Source of the DNA: Rhodospirillaceae bacterium | GTDB taxonomy: Bacteria > Pseudomonadota > Alphaproteobacteria > UBA8366 | Assembly (NCBI GenBank): GCA_002716125.1 | Contig: PAZH01000007.1 | Span: forward strand, 28,540 to 92,539 | DNA: 64,000 nucleotides | Direction: 5' to 3' | Shown here: piece by piece, positions 1-11,200 of the stretch | Numbering within the stretch: position 1 is the stretch's first letter | How the letters are laid out: every line of letters begins with the position of its first letter | Notes under the pieces: model-generated | The model's input: only the letters and a program-made list of their open reading frames with translations | What the model was told of the DNA's origin: nothing | Databases searched by the model: none | Made by a program: the position numbers and the translations under genes

Positions 1-843
1 TCTCTCGGAACCGAACGCCAAGGTCATGCCGTCGTTATTGATTCCAATGGATTGGCGCTAACGATCGGGTATCTCATCCTGGAAGCGGAGAGCGTCAATT
101 TGACGACGAACGACGGCAAAGTCGTTCCGGCAGAGATTCTGGCTTACGATCATAATACCGGTTTCGGGATGGTCCGCGCCATCCAACCCTTGGGCGTTAA
201 GCCGGTCCGCATGGGCGACTCCGCCCGTGCCGAAGGCGGCGTTTCCGCACTTGCCGTCGGTCATGGCGGGATGGGAAACGCTGTACCTGTGAACATTGTT
301 TCTCGGCGGGATTTCTCGGGCTACTGGGAATATATCTTGGAAGACGCAATCTTTACGTCACCGCCATTTCCAAGCTTTGGCGGCGCAGCGTTGATCGATC
401 AAGGGGGACATCTGATCGGTATTGGGTCGTTGATCATTCCCAATGCTGGCGATCCGGATTCGCATAGCCCCGGCAACATGTTCGTGCCGATAAATGCGAT
501 CAAGCCGATTATGGCGGACTTGCTGGATCAAGGACGTTCCGAAAAGAAGCCGAATCCTTGGATCGGAATCTATACCAACGACCAGCAAGGGTTTCTCATT
601 GTGCAAAGACTGGCGGACGGCGGCCCATCGGCCAAAGCGGGCGTTGAGGTCGGCGATATCATCGTTTCGGTCGGCAACAAACCGGTGAAAGGCCAAATGG
701 ATTTTTACCGAAAGTTATGGGCGACTGGCGGACCCGGCACCGAAATCTCGTTGGGGGTTCTGAAGCCTGGAAAAGGTTTGCAGATATTGCCGGTGACGGC
801 GGGGGACCGGTATCGCTGGCTGCGGATGTCGCGAGGAAACTAG
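1..843 (+). CDS. Trypsin-like serine protease with PDZ domain (S1C/DegP-like), 5' end outside window
   Basis: ORF is open to the window start; C-terminal PDZ-like segment 'GFLIVQRLADGGPSAKAGVEVGDIIVSVGNKPVKGQMDFYRKL'; upstream reading frame continues to base 1. Confidence 0.75.
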   Translation, partial: SLGTERQGHAVVIDSNGLALTIGYLILEAESVNLTTNDGKVVPAEILAYDHNTGFGMVRAIQPLGVKPVRMGDSARAEGGVSALAVGHGGMGNAVPVNIVSRRDFSGYWEYILEDAIFTSPPFPSFGGAALIDQGGHLIGIGSLIIPNAGDPDSHSPGNMFVPINAIKPIMADLLDQGRSEKKPNPWIGIYTNDQQGFLIVQRLADGGPSAKAGVEVGDIIVSVGNKPVKGQMDFYRKLWATGGPGTEISLGVLKPGKGLQILPVTAGDRYRWLRMSRGN

Positions 844-2612
844 GTCCCTTCGGTCTCTTCGTTACGCGCGGCGAGGATTGCACGGCGGTAGGCCATCATA
901 ACGTCCCGTTGATGCACGACGCCGACCAGCTTCATCGCGATGGGATCGTCGACCACTGCAATATGATCCTCACCTTCCGCTTGCATCCACCGCATGGCGA
1001 CGCCGAGGTCTTGTTTCTGTTGCATTGTCGGCGGATGAAGGCGGGCCACATCTTGCGCGTTCAAGAGAGCGTCGATTTCTGTATCGAAAGCCGTTTCCGC
1101 CAAATCACTCAACGTAATCGTACCATGTAGGCCGCCGTCCCCATCGACGACGAACAGCGTTCCATAACTGGAGGTACTCAGTTTCTCCCGCACATGTTCC
1201 ATAGGTGCTCCCGGCTCTACGGAAACGATATCATTGGCCATGACTTCGGCGATTTTCACCTCTCTCATAACTCTCTGCTCATGACCGTCCCGCACGTTGA
1301 GACCTCTGCGTTCCAACTGCCAGGTAAAGTACGAATGCCCGATCTGATAGCGGGTGATTAACGTCGCGATGACGGTTGCAACCATAACCGCGACCGTGAG
1401 GGCATAATCGTTGGTCAATTCGAAGACCATTAAAATTGTGGAAATTGGCGCTCCCATTACAGCGCCAGCGACGGCACCCATGCCGACGATCGTGTAGGCG
1501 CCGGGTCCGGAGGACAATTCCGGCGCTGCTGCGGTGGCGAGAATACCGAATGCGCCGCCCAACATCGCACCCAGTACCAAAGACGGCGAAAACACACCGC
1601 CGCCAAATCCGCAGCCGAGACTGATTGTCGTCGCAATCAGTTTTGCCGCGAGCAAGGCGCACAACATTGTAATCGTTAAGGCTTCTCGAAGCGCGTCGTC
1701 CGTCGCGGCGTAGCCGACGCCTAAGACCTGCGGATAGGCCAAAGCGATCAAACCGACGGCAAGGCCGCCGATGGCCGGCTGCAGCCAAACGGGAAGGCCG
1801 CTTTGATCGACGGTCGATCTTACAGCGGATATCGAGCGGACAAAGATAATGGCGAGCAATGCGCTCATCACCCCAAGAATGGCGAAGGCCGGGAACTCCA
1901 GAATGGATGCGATTTCATGGCTACCGATAATGAAGGCCGGATAGTCGCCAAAATACCCACGCGAGACCATTGTGCCGGCGACGGAAGCGATGACTACGGG
2001 TGCCGTGGCGCCGAGTGAGTAGTGACCGAGAACGACTTCCAGCGCAAAGAACGAACCGGCGATCGGCGCATTGAAAGAAGCGGCGACCGTGGCGGCCACC
2101 CCGCAACCGAGCAAGGTGCGCGCTAATGAACGACCGAGGTGCAGTTTCTCGGCAACGAATGCACCGAGCGTCGCGCCCATATGTACGACCGGTCCTTCAC
2201 GGCCGACGGAGGCGCCGAAACCGATCGACATGGAACTGGTAAGGGCCGACAGAACGCCGACCCGAACACTCATCTGACTGTCACGGAGCACGTTCGCTTC
2301 CACAACGTCTGCAACGCCGTGAACGCGCTGATCCGGTATCCATTTCCAAACGATGAGGCCGATTACTAGACCGCCGAGTGTGGTGGAACCCAGGACCTGC
2401 CACCACGCGACGGTTTCGAAGAGATTATCGAGGCGGTCGTATTGCGGTTCTAGTGCGATCCCTTGAAAGAATGAAATCGCCTCGCGGAACAATATGGCGC
2501 AACCGCCGCCAAGCAGGCCGATGATGACCGCTAAGATGAACAGAATGACCTGTTCGTGCTGAACCGTCCGGCCCATCTTCCGAAGCGGCGATGTGATGTC
2601 GAACCGTTTCAA
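840..2612 (-). CDS. Chloride channel (ClC family) with C-terminal CBS domains
   Basis: 590 aa; ClC motifs GxSxGREGP (GFGASVGREGPVVHMGA) and GCGFGGGVFSPSLVLGAMLG, plus CBS-like tail. Confidence 0.93.
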   Translation of the reverse strand: MKRFDITSPLRKMGRTVQHEQVILFILAVIIGLLGGGCAILFREAISFFQGIALEPQYDRLDNLFETVAWWQVLGSTTLGGLVIGLIVWKWIPDQRVHGVADVVEANVLRDSQMSVRVGVLSALTSSMSIGFGASVGREGPVVHMGATLGAFVAEKLHLGRSLARTLLGCGVAATVAASFNAPIAGSFFALEVVLGHYSLGATAPVVIASVAGTMVSRGYFGDYPAFIIGSHEIASILEFPAFAILGVMSALLAIIFVRSISAVRSTVDQSGLPVWLQPAIGGLAVGLIALAYPQVLGVGYAATDDALREALTITMLCALLAAKLIATTISLGCGFGGGVFSPSLVLGAMLGGAFGILATAAAPELSSGPGAYTIVGMGAVAGAVMGAPISTILMVFELTNDYALTVAVMVATVIATLITRYQIGHSYFTWQLERRGLNVRDGHEQRVMREVKIAEVMANDIVSVEPGAPMEHVREKLSTSSYGTLFVVDGDGGLHGTITLSDLAETAFDTEIDALLNAQDVARLHPPTMQQKQDLGVAMRWMQAEGEDHIAVVDDPIAMKLVGVVHQRDVMMAYRRAILAARNEETEGT

Positions 2613-2687
2613 CGCGGCGCTGCATTCATAGGTAGAATTACCGGAATCATAGAGAAGTCAGCGGCGGCGGGAAAGTCCGCAGGATTG

Positions 2688-3737
2688 TTATTCGGCGGCG
2701 CTTGTGGCGAGTTCCGTCTCGAGAACGGATTTATTCCGGCCGGTGCGTTTTGCGTGGTAGAGCGCGTCGTCCGCTCTTTGGATGAAATCGACCAATGCCT
2801 CGCCCGGTCGATATAGGGCGATGCCCAAAGATATCGTGATAGAGCTGAGTTCTTCACCGGTTTGTTTCTTGCGGAACCGTTTCGTGCTAATTGAGGTGCG
2901 AATCTTTTCGCCGAGCGCGCGGCCGGTATCAAGGGTCGTATCCGGCAGAATAACACCGAATTCCTCGCCCCCGTACCGGGCTGCTGTATACCGGCCCTTG
3001 ATATTCGACGCCAATGTATGTGCGACCAGCCGGAGAACGTCATCGCCGGTTTGGTGCCCGTAATTGTCGTTGAACTTCTTAAAGTGATCGATATCGACGA
3101 GGAGAATCGTAAGCGGTGTTCCGCTTTCCATGGAATGCAGCACCGACGTCCGTAAATGGATGTCGAAATATTTACGGTTGGCAATTCCCGTTAAAGCGTC
3201 CGTCATCGCTTCGCGTCTGACTTCTTCCAAGTTGCGGCGCAAAGCATCGATTTCGGACGTCGTGCTTTTGAGACGTTCTTCAAGTTTGCGGCTGCGATTC
3301 AGCATCTCGCTGGTTTCCGCCTGCAGGGCACCGACGACACCTTTCAAATCTTCGGCGGAACCGGCGTCGCTGATTTGATCGAGTGAATTTTCGAGATTCG
3401 ATTTGAAGCTTTCCGTGCCTTCTGCCGCTTCGGAAAGGAAGGTGCTGACTTCTTTCACGGAATTGTCGATTTGTTCGCTGGCTTCCTGAATTCGCGCGCC
3501 TTCTTTAGTGAACCCGAAAAATTTTTCGAACAGTTCGGCGTTCTCGAAACTACTGAACTCCGTTCCTTCGCCGATCATTTTATCGATCGCACGCTTCAGG
3601 TCGGGTTCCCGGCCGCCTACATAGGTATACCAAACGGTATAGTTCTGAGGGGTCGACGGAATATCCTTTTCCGTCATTGCACTCAGCGCTTCCTTCGCCC
3701 TTTGGGCGGCTACCTTAATGTCGTCTGGATGGTCCAA
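2688..3737 (-). CDS. Diguanylate cyclase (GGDEF domain, here GGEEF)
   Basis: 349 aa; DALTGIANRKYFD ... VDIDHFKKFNDNYGH ... ARYGGEEFGVILPDT. Confidence 0.93.
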   Translation of the reverse strand: MDHPDDIKVAAQRAKEALSAMTEKDIPSTPQNYTVWYTYVGGREPDLKRAIDKMIGEGTEFSSFENAELFEKFFGFTKEGARIQEASEQIDNSVKEVSTFLSEAAEGTESFKSNLENSLDQISDAGSAEDLKGVVGALQAETSEMLNRSRKLEERLKSTTSEIDALRRNLEEVRREAMTDALTGIANRKYFDIHLRTSVLHSMESGTPLTILLVDIDHFKKFNDNYGHQTGDDVLRLVAHTLASNIKGRYTAARYGGEEFGVILPDTTLDTGRALGEKIRTSISTKRFRKKQTGEELSSITISLGIALYRPGEALVDFIQRADDALYHAKRTGRNKSVLETELATSAAE

Positions 3738-3844
3738 GTCCGCACCCCAACTCGTCAGACGAATTATTAACTATACCGATTTCGCCATTATTAAACTAAC
3801 AGATTCCGGCAAATTGCGAAATCCGTTTTGCGTTCTATCGGAAA

Positions 3845-4342
3845 TTAAACAGATGGGCGTTTCATGCCGATTAACCGACCGACGCCGCTTGGTTCGGGCA
3901 GCGTCGAATGCCGGTCACAGATTTTCCTCACCCATTCAGCTATTTCCGGCGCCATCGGCCCGACGCGCCGGTTGGTCAAATCAATATGCAGGGACAGCAA
4001 TTCATTGGTCGCTGCGAGATATCCTTCGGTCGCATGATACATCTCGTGCCAGAAATGAATTCTTTTCTCGTCGCAACTCAAGATCCGGGTTGTGAAGCGA
4101 AGCGGGTCGCCTTCGTGAACCTCCTGGACATAAGTAACGTTCATATCGGCGACGAAGGTCGTGGTGTTGGCTTTTGTCTTGTAGTCGTGCGTAAGCTCGA
4201 GAAATTCCAACATGGCGTCCGTCGCGTGATCGAAGGCCAGGACATAGAACGCAACGTTCATGTGCCCATTGTAATCGATCCATTCCGGTCGAACCGTTTC
4301 TTCGTGGAGCGCGAGTGGTGCTGGAATATTGTCGGTGTTCAT
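3845..4342 (-). CDS. Hotdog-fold thioesterase (4-hydroxybenzoyl-CoA/betainyl-CoA thioesterase-like)
   Basis: 165 aa; 'VRPEWIDYNGHMNVAFYVLAFDHATDAML' is a typical hotdog thioesterase N-terminus. Confidence 0.82.
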   Translation of the reverse strand: MNTDNIPAPLALHEETVRPEWIDYNGHMNVAFYVLAFDHATDAMLEFLELTHDYKTKANTTTFVADMNVTYVQEVHEGDPLRFTTRILSCDEKRIHFWHEMYHATEGYLAATNELLSLHIDLTNRRVGPMAPEIAEWVRKICDRHSTLPEPSGVGRLIGMKRPSV

Positions 4343-4509
4343 AGGGCAAAATTATGGCTTGGTTCCCCGCGATGGCAAGAGCGGCGGGTGTGGCGTCTCA
4401 AATCGCGCCAGAGCGATCTGCGGATAGACAATTGGAATTCGTTGCTGCATTCGCCATACTATCGGTGACGAATACTTCAAAAGCGATTTAAGTCGTCGGG
4501 GGGATCTAA

Positions 4510-6213
4510 ATGTCGGAGCAGAAAAGCGCGGAAACCGGAACGGCGCCGGCGAAATGGATTGTTCCTGCGTGGGCCGGCGGCATTGTCGGACTCGGTCTGC
4601 TTGCGTTCGTGTTTTTATATATTTTCGGCGATCCGCGACCGCGCTCGGTCGATGAGACGCAGATCGGCGGCGGCGCTTCGGCCATCCCAGATGTGATGCC
4701 GAACGGGCCGTATTATAGGCTTCGTGCGGAATATTTTCCGTTGTCCGACGCGGGGGCGAATGCCGACCCTCTGGGTAAAGCTTGGATTGCACTGTTTTCG
4801 GATGCCGTTTCGCGCGCGGGTGACCGTACCGTTCGGCTGCGGCTTTCCCATACGAAACGGATGCCGTTGCCCAGAGATGATGATGGATATTTGTTTATCG
4901 ATAGCCCGATCGAAGGGCCGGCGCTTAGCGCTGTGACGCCGTTTATGCTGCGGAATAACGATGACAATGTTGAAATTCGTCTCGACACGGAACGCGGTGA
5001 CGACGCGCGGTCCGACCTCTTTCCGTCCTTGTTGCGTTCGATGGGAAGCGCCTCTGAAACGTCGAGTGGTTGGGTATCAATCTATGCGCCGGGGTCCTCG
5101 ACCGGCCGACAGGTGCTCACCAGCGCGAACGCGATTCTCCCGGTCCGCGATTTTTCCGGACGCGTTGTGGGTGCGGTACGGATTGGGGTGGAGACACGTG
5201 ACGGTCTGTTGTTTTCTGTCGACACCAGCGACCAGATTGTTGGCCGCATTCTTGGCACAAGCCGGGGCTCGGCCGAACGTATCGAAGCATTGACGGAAGC
5301 CGTCGGAAACGAACTGCCGGATTCATTCGCAGGCGAGGGCGGCAAGTCTCAGCTGCGACAAATACTCGAGGCGGTCTCGCAGAACCCAGATCCGGCTGCA
5401 TGCCGCAATGCTATCGCCGGGTTGAGCGAGCGTGCAGGCATATCGGCAGCCGATGCGACGGCACTCGTGTATCTGGCGAGGTACGACGAGGCGGCTGCGG
5501 AAGATGCCATATGCGGCGACGTGCAACTAACCACGGCCTTGGCGGCCTCCGGTATTGTTGATCGCGTGCGCCAAGTCGCTGCGACAACGCAGACGACGGA
5601 AGAGACGAAAACGGCGGAGAAGGGTGCCGCGTCGGCTGCAAAAGTTTCAGACAATACGGCATCGGCAACGGGTATCGAGACACCGTCGGGCCGATATGTT
5701 TGCCTTGGGTTGAGTGGGCCGCGAATCGCGCATCACTGCAAAGTGTTGAACGAAATCGCGCGTGAGTGGCGGGGCGGTGCAAAGTTCCTCCATATGACCT
5801 CATCGGTGCGCTATATCCAGTTCAACACCGGGCTCGAAGAGCCAACTGCAGACATGACCTACGCAGCGTCTCGGTTCGTCGATCGGCGAGACCTACTGAT
5901 CCATATCGCGCTTTCCCGTGTCGAGAACTTTGCCTGTTTTCGGATGACACGGGAGAATCCGGATTATTTTGAGGCGGTGATCGTGATGCGCGAACCCGGC
6001 AGTCGAACTGCACGCCGTGTTGATGTATTTCAGTTCGCCTTCGATAGCGATGGCACGATTGGTCGAATTCGACGTCGGGCCGCGCTGCCCTCCGATATCG
6101 ATGCGGCGCGGTCTCTGCCGGAAAATTCGAGGTGCCGGCAGGAGTTTCTCGATCCACGCCGCGACACGATAAACGACACCGTCAACAGACACTGGCGTCT
6201 TTCTAATTCTTGA
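4510..6213 (+). CDS. Hypothetical membrane-anchored protein, 567 aa
   Basis: Single N-terminal TM segment (WIVPAWAGGIVGLGLLAFVFLYIFG) and large presumably periplasmic region; no family recognised. Confidence 0.75.
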   Translation: MSEQKSAETGTAPAKWIVPAWAGGIVGLGLLAFVFLYIFGDPRPRSVDETQIGGGASAIPDVMPNGPYYRLRAEYFPLSDAGANADPLGKAWIALFSDAVSRAGDRTVRLRLSHTKRMPLPRDDDGYLFIDSPIEGPALSAVTPFMLRNNDDNVEIRLDTERGDDARSDLFPSLLRSMGSASETSSGWVSIYAPGSSTGRQVLTSANAILPVRDFSGRVVGAVRIGVETRDGLLFSVDTSDQIVGRILGTSRGSAERIEALTEAVGNELPDSFAGEGGKSQLRQILEAVSQNPDPAACRNAIAGLSERAGISAADATALVYLARYDEAAAEDAICGDVQLTTALAASGIVDRVRQVAATTQTTEETKTAEKGAASAAKVSDNTASATGIETPSGRYVCLGLSGPRIAHHCKVLNEIAREWRGGAKFLHMTSSVRYIQFNTGLEEPTADMTYAASRFVDRRDLLIHIALSRVENFACFRMTRENPDYFEAVIVMREPGSRTARRVDVFQFAFDSDGTIGRIRRRAALPSDIDAARSLPENSRCRQEFLDPRRDTINDTVNRHWRLSNS

Positions 6214-6300
6214 GGTTGATCGCCCGTTCGAATCCCGTATTTATGGTCGTGTGATGTCGTTGCGACTGGCACCATCATTTAGCGGACATCAACTTTTGAA

Positions 6301-7044
6301 ATGAGCAGCATGCGGCGGCCTAGAGTTCTACAAATCGTTCATCAGAGTACGTCCGATCCAGGGCGCGTGGGTCAGATATTCGGCGACCTCGGGTTCGAGT
6401 CTGATCGACGGTGTCCGAATTTGGGGGACCCGTTGCCGGCGACTTTGGATGAGCATGACGCCGTCGTCATATATGGCGGTCCGCAAAGCGCCAATGACGT
6501 GAACGATCCGGATGCCCCCGGTATCCGGGCCGAATTGGATTTCGTGCCGACCGTTCTTCAATCCGGGAAACCCTTTCTGGGAATTTGCCTGGGCGCGCAG
6601 ATCTTGGCGAAGTCACTCGGTGCGAAAGTCGACCTTCATCCCGATGGGTTTGTAGAAGCCGGATATTATCGGATCGAGCCTACCGCCGAGGGCGATGATT
6701 ATTTTGACGGTCCGGCGATGTTCTATCAGTGGCATAAAGAAGGGTTCGATGTCCCGACGGGCGCGACCTTGCTGGCCCAGAGTGCGATTTTTCAGAATCA
6801 GGTCTTTCGCTATGGCGAAAAGGCTTACGGCCTCCAGTTCCATCCCGAGGTATTGGAACCCGTCATTCAACTATGGTCCACCGACAGTCCGGATCGATTA
6901 AAAATGCCGGGTGCGCGTCCCGCCGAAACCCATCTTGCTGAATTCAAGAAATTCGACAAAGAGGTCGATCGCTGGATAAGGCGATTTATCGAGCGCCTCG
7001 TCAGCCATCGTGGAGATTCCATGCAAGTTGAGGCGGCCGAATAA
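6301..7044 (+). CDS. Class I glutamine amidotransferase (GATase1, GMP-synthase-like)
   Basis: 247 aa; nucleophile elbow FLGICLGAQILAKSLGA and catalytic His in LQFHPEV. Confidence 0.9.
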   Translation: MSSMRRPRVLQIVHQSTSDPGRVGQIFGDLGFESDRRCPNLGDPLPATLDEHDAVVIYGGPQSANDVNDPDAPGIRAELDFVPTVLQSGKPFLGICLGAQILAKSLGAKVDLHPDGFVEAGYYRIEPTAEGDDYFDGPAMFYQWHKEGFDVPTGATLLAQSAIFQNQVFRYGEKAYGLQFHPEVLEPVIQLWSTDSPDRLKMPGARPAETHLAEFKKFDKEVDRWIRRFIERLVSHRGDSMQVEAAE

Positions 7045-7060
7045 GTCCGCCGAGCGAAAA

Positions 7061-7828
7061 TCAACGGTTCAACAGATACCCGTTTCGCTCTTCATAGGCT
7101 TCAAGTGCCGCGCGTGCCCGCTCATACGCGGAGTGCCACGATTTGCGCTGGTGATGTTTCGATCCCGAATTTCCAAGGCGGCTGCCTAATAGATCGATCT
7201 CGACCGACATCGATTCGCTGCCGTTCGTCAGCTCGTACTCTTTTGTCGGACGATGCGCGTGCCGTTCCAGGTGTTTGGTTTTGATGTTTCGCCAAATCCG
7301 GAAGACCCGCCCTCGATAAGGGAGGTGGAACTTGGGACGTGCGGAGTGATAGCGCTTTACAGCGGTAAACCAAGAACTTGTTTCCCGATGCAGCGCCGCA
7401 AGGTACTTCGCGCCGTAGGCGACGTTTGTTGCTGGATCGAAAGCGGCTTCGATAGACGGAAAGGCCTTCTTGTGGTGCATCAGATTTATTTGCATGCAGC
7501 CGACGTCAATGTTCCGCACACCTTCGGCTTGTAAGCTTTTCGCCGCTGCGATCGCCGCTGCTTTATTGGGATAATAGCGGCCTTCGCCTTTCGCCATAAT
7601 TGTCCATGGCCACGCGACGAGTTGCCTTGTGTTTTCATCACGGCGACCAGATTTGGCTAAAGATAATGCTTGCAGCAGCGAGTCGGGAATTTCGTGTAGG
7701 CGTTCCTGCAATACCGCCTTTTCGAGACATGCCGTCGCCGCGCCTTGATTTTCATTGGCGAGAACGGGAGGTCCTGCTTGGAAGAGCGATAAAGTCGCGG
7801 TCGCGGCCAGAAGGAAGCGGAACTTCAT
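7061..7828 (-). CDS. Lytic transglycosylase, SLT domain, with signal peptide
   Basis: 255 aa; signal peptide MKFRFLLAATATLSLFQAGPPVLA; 'NIDVGCMQINLMHH...AYGAKYLAAL' SLT motifs. Confidence 0.87.
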   Translation of the reverse strand: MKFRFLLAATATLSLFQAGPPVLANENQGAATACLEKAVLQERLHEIPDSLLQALSLAKSGRRDENTRQLVAWPWTIMAKGEGRYYPNKAAAIAAAKSLQAEGVRNIDVGCMQINLMHHKKAFPSIEAAFDPATNVAYGAKYLAALHRETSSWFTAVKRYHSARPKFHLPYRGRVFRIWRNIKTKHLERHAHRPTKEYELTNGSESMSVEIDLLGSRLGNSGSKHHQRKSWHSAYERARAALEAYEERNGYLLNR

Positions 7829-8064
7829 GAAGCACCCATGTGATTTACTACTGATTACAGTAAAAAGCTCAGCGAATCAATATAAATTAGGAATAGTATA
7901 TTTTATAACTGTATAGACTCTAATATTAGTGGTCGTCTCAAAATAAAAGTAAATCGTAAAGTATTCGCAAATATCTTCGGAAATCGTGATGGCCGTCACT
8001 GTTGAAGTCGTTCCGGTACGATAATCTCACAATAAGAATTTGGGGATAAGCGAAGGGTTGGAAA

Positions 8065-8265
8065 ATGAAATGCGGTAATTGTCATCGGTTTGTCGGGTAC
8101 GGCATGTTGGCTGGGCCGCAAGTGGGTGAGCTTTCGGCGGCGCGCGCCCCGTCCTATGTTTGTCCCCGTTGCGGGTATCGGGAAATGCGACGGTCGGATC
8201 GACGGCAACGCAGTATCCCGGTCGCGTTCGATCGGCGCGTCCTCGAAAGACGTGCGGTCGCTTAG
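8065..8265 (+). CDS. Small zinc-ribbon-like protein (66 aa)
   Basis: Two CxxC knuckles: MKCGNC ... YVCPRCGYRE; intergenic position between two minus-strand genes; preceded by a purine-rich stretch (gaagggttgg). Confidence 0.5.
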   Translation: MKCGNCHRFVGYGMLAGPQVGELSAARAPSYVCPRCGYREMRRSDRRQRSIPVAFDRRVLERRAVA

Positions 8266-8290
8266 GGTCCCTTTCGGTAAACCACCAAGT

Positions 8291-11200
8291 TCATGAACGG
8301 CTGTAGCCGAGGTTTGCGGACAGCCAACGTTCCGCCGTCTCCACTGTGACTTCGCGCCGGGTGGCATAATCTTCGACTTGATCCCGGCCAACCCGACCGA
8401 CACCGAAATAGCTCGCCTCTGGGTGCGCGAAATAGAAGCCTGAGACGCTTGCGGCCGGGAACATTGCGAACCCGTCTGTGAGTTGGATACCCGTTCGCGC
8501 CTCGGCTTCCATAAGTTCGAAGAGAATCCTTTTCTCCGAATGATCCGGGCAGGCCGGATAGCCTGGTGCGGGCCGGATACCGCGATATTGCTCCGCGATC
8601 AAATCGGCATTATCGAGACGTTCTTTTGGAGCGTAGCCCCAGAATTCTTGACGTACGCGCTCATGCATACGTTCCGCGAATGCTTCCGCGAAGCGGTCGG
8701 CGAGTGCCTTCAGAAGTATGTCGCTATAGTCGTCATGATTCGACTTAAAGTCTGACAGTTTTGCTTCAATATTGAGGCCGGCCGTCACCGCGAAACCACC
8801 GATATAGTCGGGAATTTGCGTCTCCTTCGGCGCGACGAAATCCGAGAGGCAAAGGTTTGCTCGCCCTTCGCGTTTCGCCATTTGCTGTCGCAGCAAGTGG
8901 AAGGTGGCGACCGCTTCCGAACGGGTCTCGTCGCGGTAAACTTCGATGTCGTCACCGACGGAATTTGCCGGGAAAAAGCCGATGACAGCCCGTGCACTCA
9001 ACCACTTCTCTTCGACGATTCGTTGCAACATTTCCTGTGCATCGGCGAAAAGTTTTTCCGCTGCTTCCCCGACCACTGGATCCTTGAGAATTTGCGGGTA
9101 AGTGCCTGCGAGTTCCCAAGTGCGGAAGAAAGGGGTCCAGTCGATCCGATCGACCAAGTCGGCGAGGTCGTAATTGTCAAAATCCGTCAAACCAAGCGAC
9201 GGCGGGACGGGTGGCGTGTAGTCGGACCAGTCGGGAAGGAACTTCTGCCGTCTGGCAATCCCGATTGGCAGGCGTTCGCTTCGGGCCTCTTTGCCCGAAT
9301 GGCCTTCGCGTAACTTCTGATACTCGTCGGCCGTTGTCTGTATAAGCTTATCCTTTTGTGTTTCGCTCACCAGATTGCCGGCGACACCGACAGCGCGGGA
9401 CGCATCGACGACATGTAGAGTCGGACCTTTGTAGTTCGGCGCGATCTTTACCGCTGTGTGAATCTTGGATGTTGTCGCGCCGCCAATCAGCAGCGGTATG
9501 TCGCAACCGGTACGTTCCATCTCTGCCGCCACGGTGCACATTTCTTCGAGGGATGGCGTGATCAGGCCGGAGAGGCCGATCATGTCGGCATTTTCCGCTT
9601 TCGCGGTCTCTAGAATTTTTGCGTAGGGCACCATAACGCCGAGATCGATGACCTCGAAATTGTTGCAGCCGAGGACCACGCCGACGATATTTTTCCCGAT
9701 ATCGTGAACGTCACCCTTAACTGTCGCCATCACAACCCGCCCCTTCGGACCGGAACTCTCGTCCTTCTCTTTCTCGATAAAGGGCTGGAGATGGGCAACG
9801 GCCTGTTTCATGACGCGGGCGCTTTTGACGACTTGCGGCAGAAACATTTGGCCCGAGCCGAATAGATCGCCGACAACGTTCATACCGTCCATCAACGGAC
9901 CTTCGATCACGTCGATCGGCCGGTCGGCGGTGAGGCGCGCTTCTTCGGTATCTTCAATAATGTAGTCGGTAATGCCTTCGACCAACGCATGTTCGAGACG
10001 CTTTTCGACGGGCGATTCCCGCCAGGAAAGGTCGATCTCGCGTTTTTTGCCGCCGCCCTTGAATGTCTCCGCAATCTCGAGCAATCGGTCGGTGGCATCC
10101 GGACGCCGATTGAGCACGACGTCTTCCACCGGGTCGCGTAACGCTGCCGGTATATCCGCATAGACGGCAAGCTGACCCGCGTTGACGATCGCCATATCCA
10201 TACCGGCCTGAATCGCGTGGTAGAGAAAGACCGAGTGCATGGCTTCGCGGACCGGTTCGTTGCCGCGAAACGAAAACGATAAGTTCGAAAGACCGCCAGA
10301 TACTTTGGCGCCGGGCAGCGTGTTCTTGATCTGCCGGCAGGCCTCGATGAACGCGACGCCGTAATCGTTGTGTTCTTCGATACCCGTGGCGACGGCAAAG
10401 ATATTAGGGTCGAAAATAATATCCTCAGCCGGAAAGTCGATTTCTTCGGTGAGGATTCGGTAGGCGCGCGAACAAATCTCGACTTTACGTTCGACCGTAT
10501 CCGCCTGACCTTGTTCGTCGAACGCCATTACGACAACCGCGGCACCGTAGCGCATAATCTCGCGGGCTTGTTCGCGGAAAGGCTCTTCGCCTTCTTTAAG
10601 GCTGATCGAATTCACGATCGCCTTACCTTGCACGCATTTGAGACCGGTTTCGATAGCGGACCATTTCGACGAGTCGATCATGATGGGGACACGGCTGATG
10701 CTCGGTTCCGATGCGACCAACTTTAGAAATGTTTCCATCGCTTCTTCGGACTCGAGCATCGCTTCGTCCATATTGACGTCGATGATCTGAGCGCCGTTCT
10801 CGACTTGTTGGCGCGCGACTTCGAGCGCGGTCTCATATTCCCCGTTCATAATCAATTTCTTGAAGCGCGCGGAGCCCGCGACGTTTGTACGTTCGCCGAC
10901 ATTTACGAAGCCGGTGACATCGTCAAAGCGCAGTAGCTCGAGGCCGGAAAGAATACAATACGGCGTCGGGTCGGATACCGTTCGGGGGGCCTTGTCGGCG
11001 ACGGCGTCCGCGATGGCCGCGATATGTTCCGGAGTCGTGCCGCAGCAACCGCCGGCGATGTTGAGGAATCCGCTTTCCGCGAATTCGCCGATACTTTCCG
11101 CCATGGATTCTGGAGAATCGTCATATCCGCCAAACTCATTGGGCAGACCGGCGTTCGGATAGATGCTAACCGGGATGTCGGCGAGCGTCGCGATATCTTG

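Noticed and set aside
7830-7990. AT-rich 160-bp stretch upstream of the transglycosylase gene, considered as a horizontally acquired scar or structured RNA
   Set aside because: No long inverted repeats or direct repeats; best explained as an ordinary AT-rich promoter region.
7996-8403. 135-aa minus-strand ORF overlapping the metH 3' end and the zinc-ribbon ORF
   Set aside because: No motif, overlaps metH in another frame; the plus-strand CxxC ORF is more plausible in the gap.
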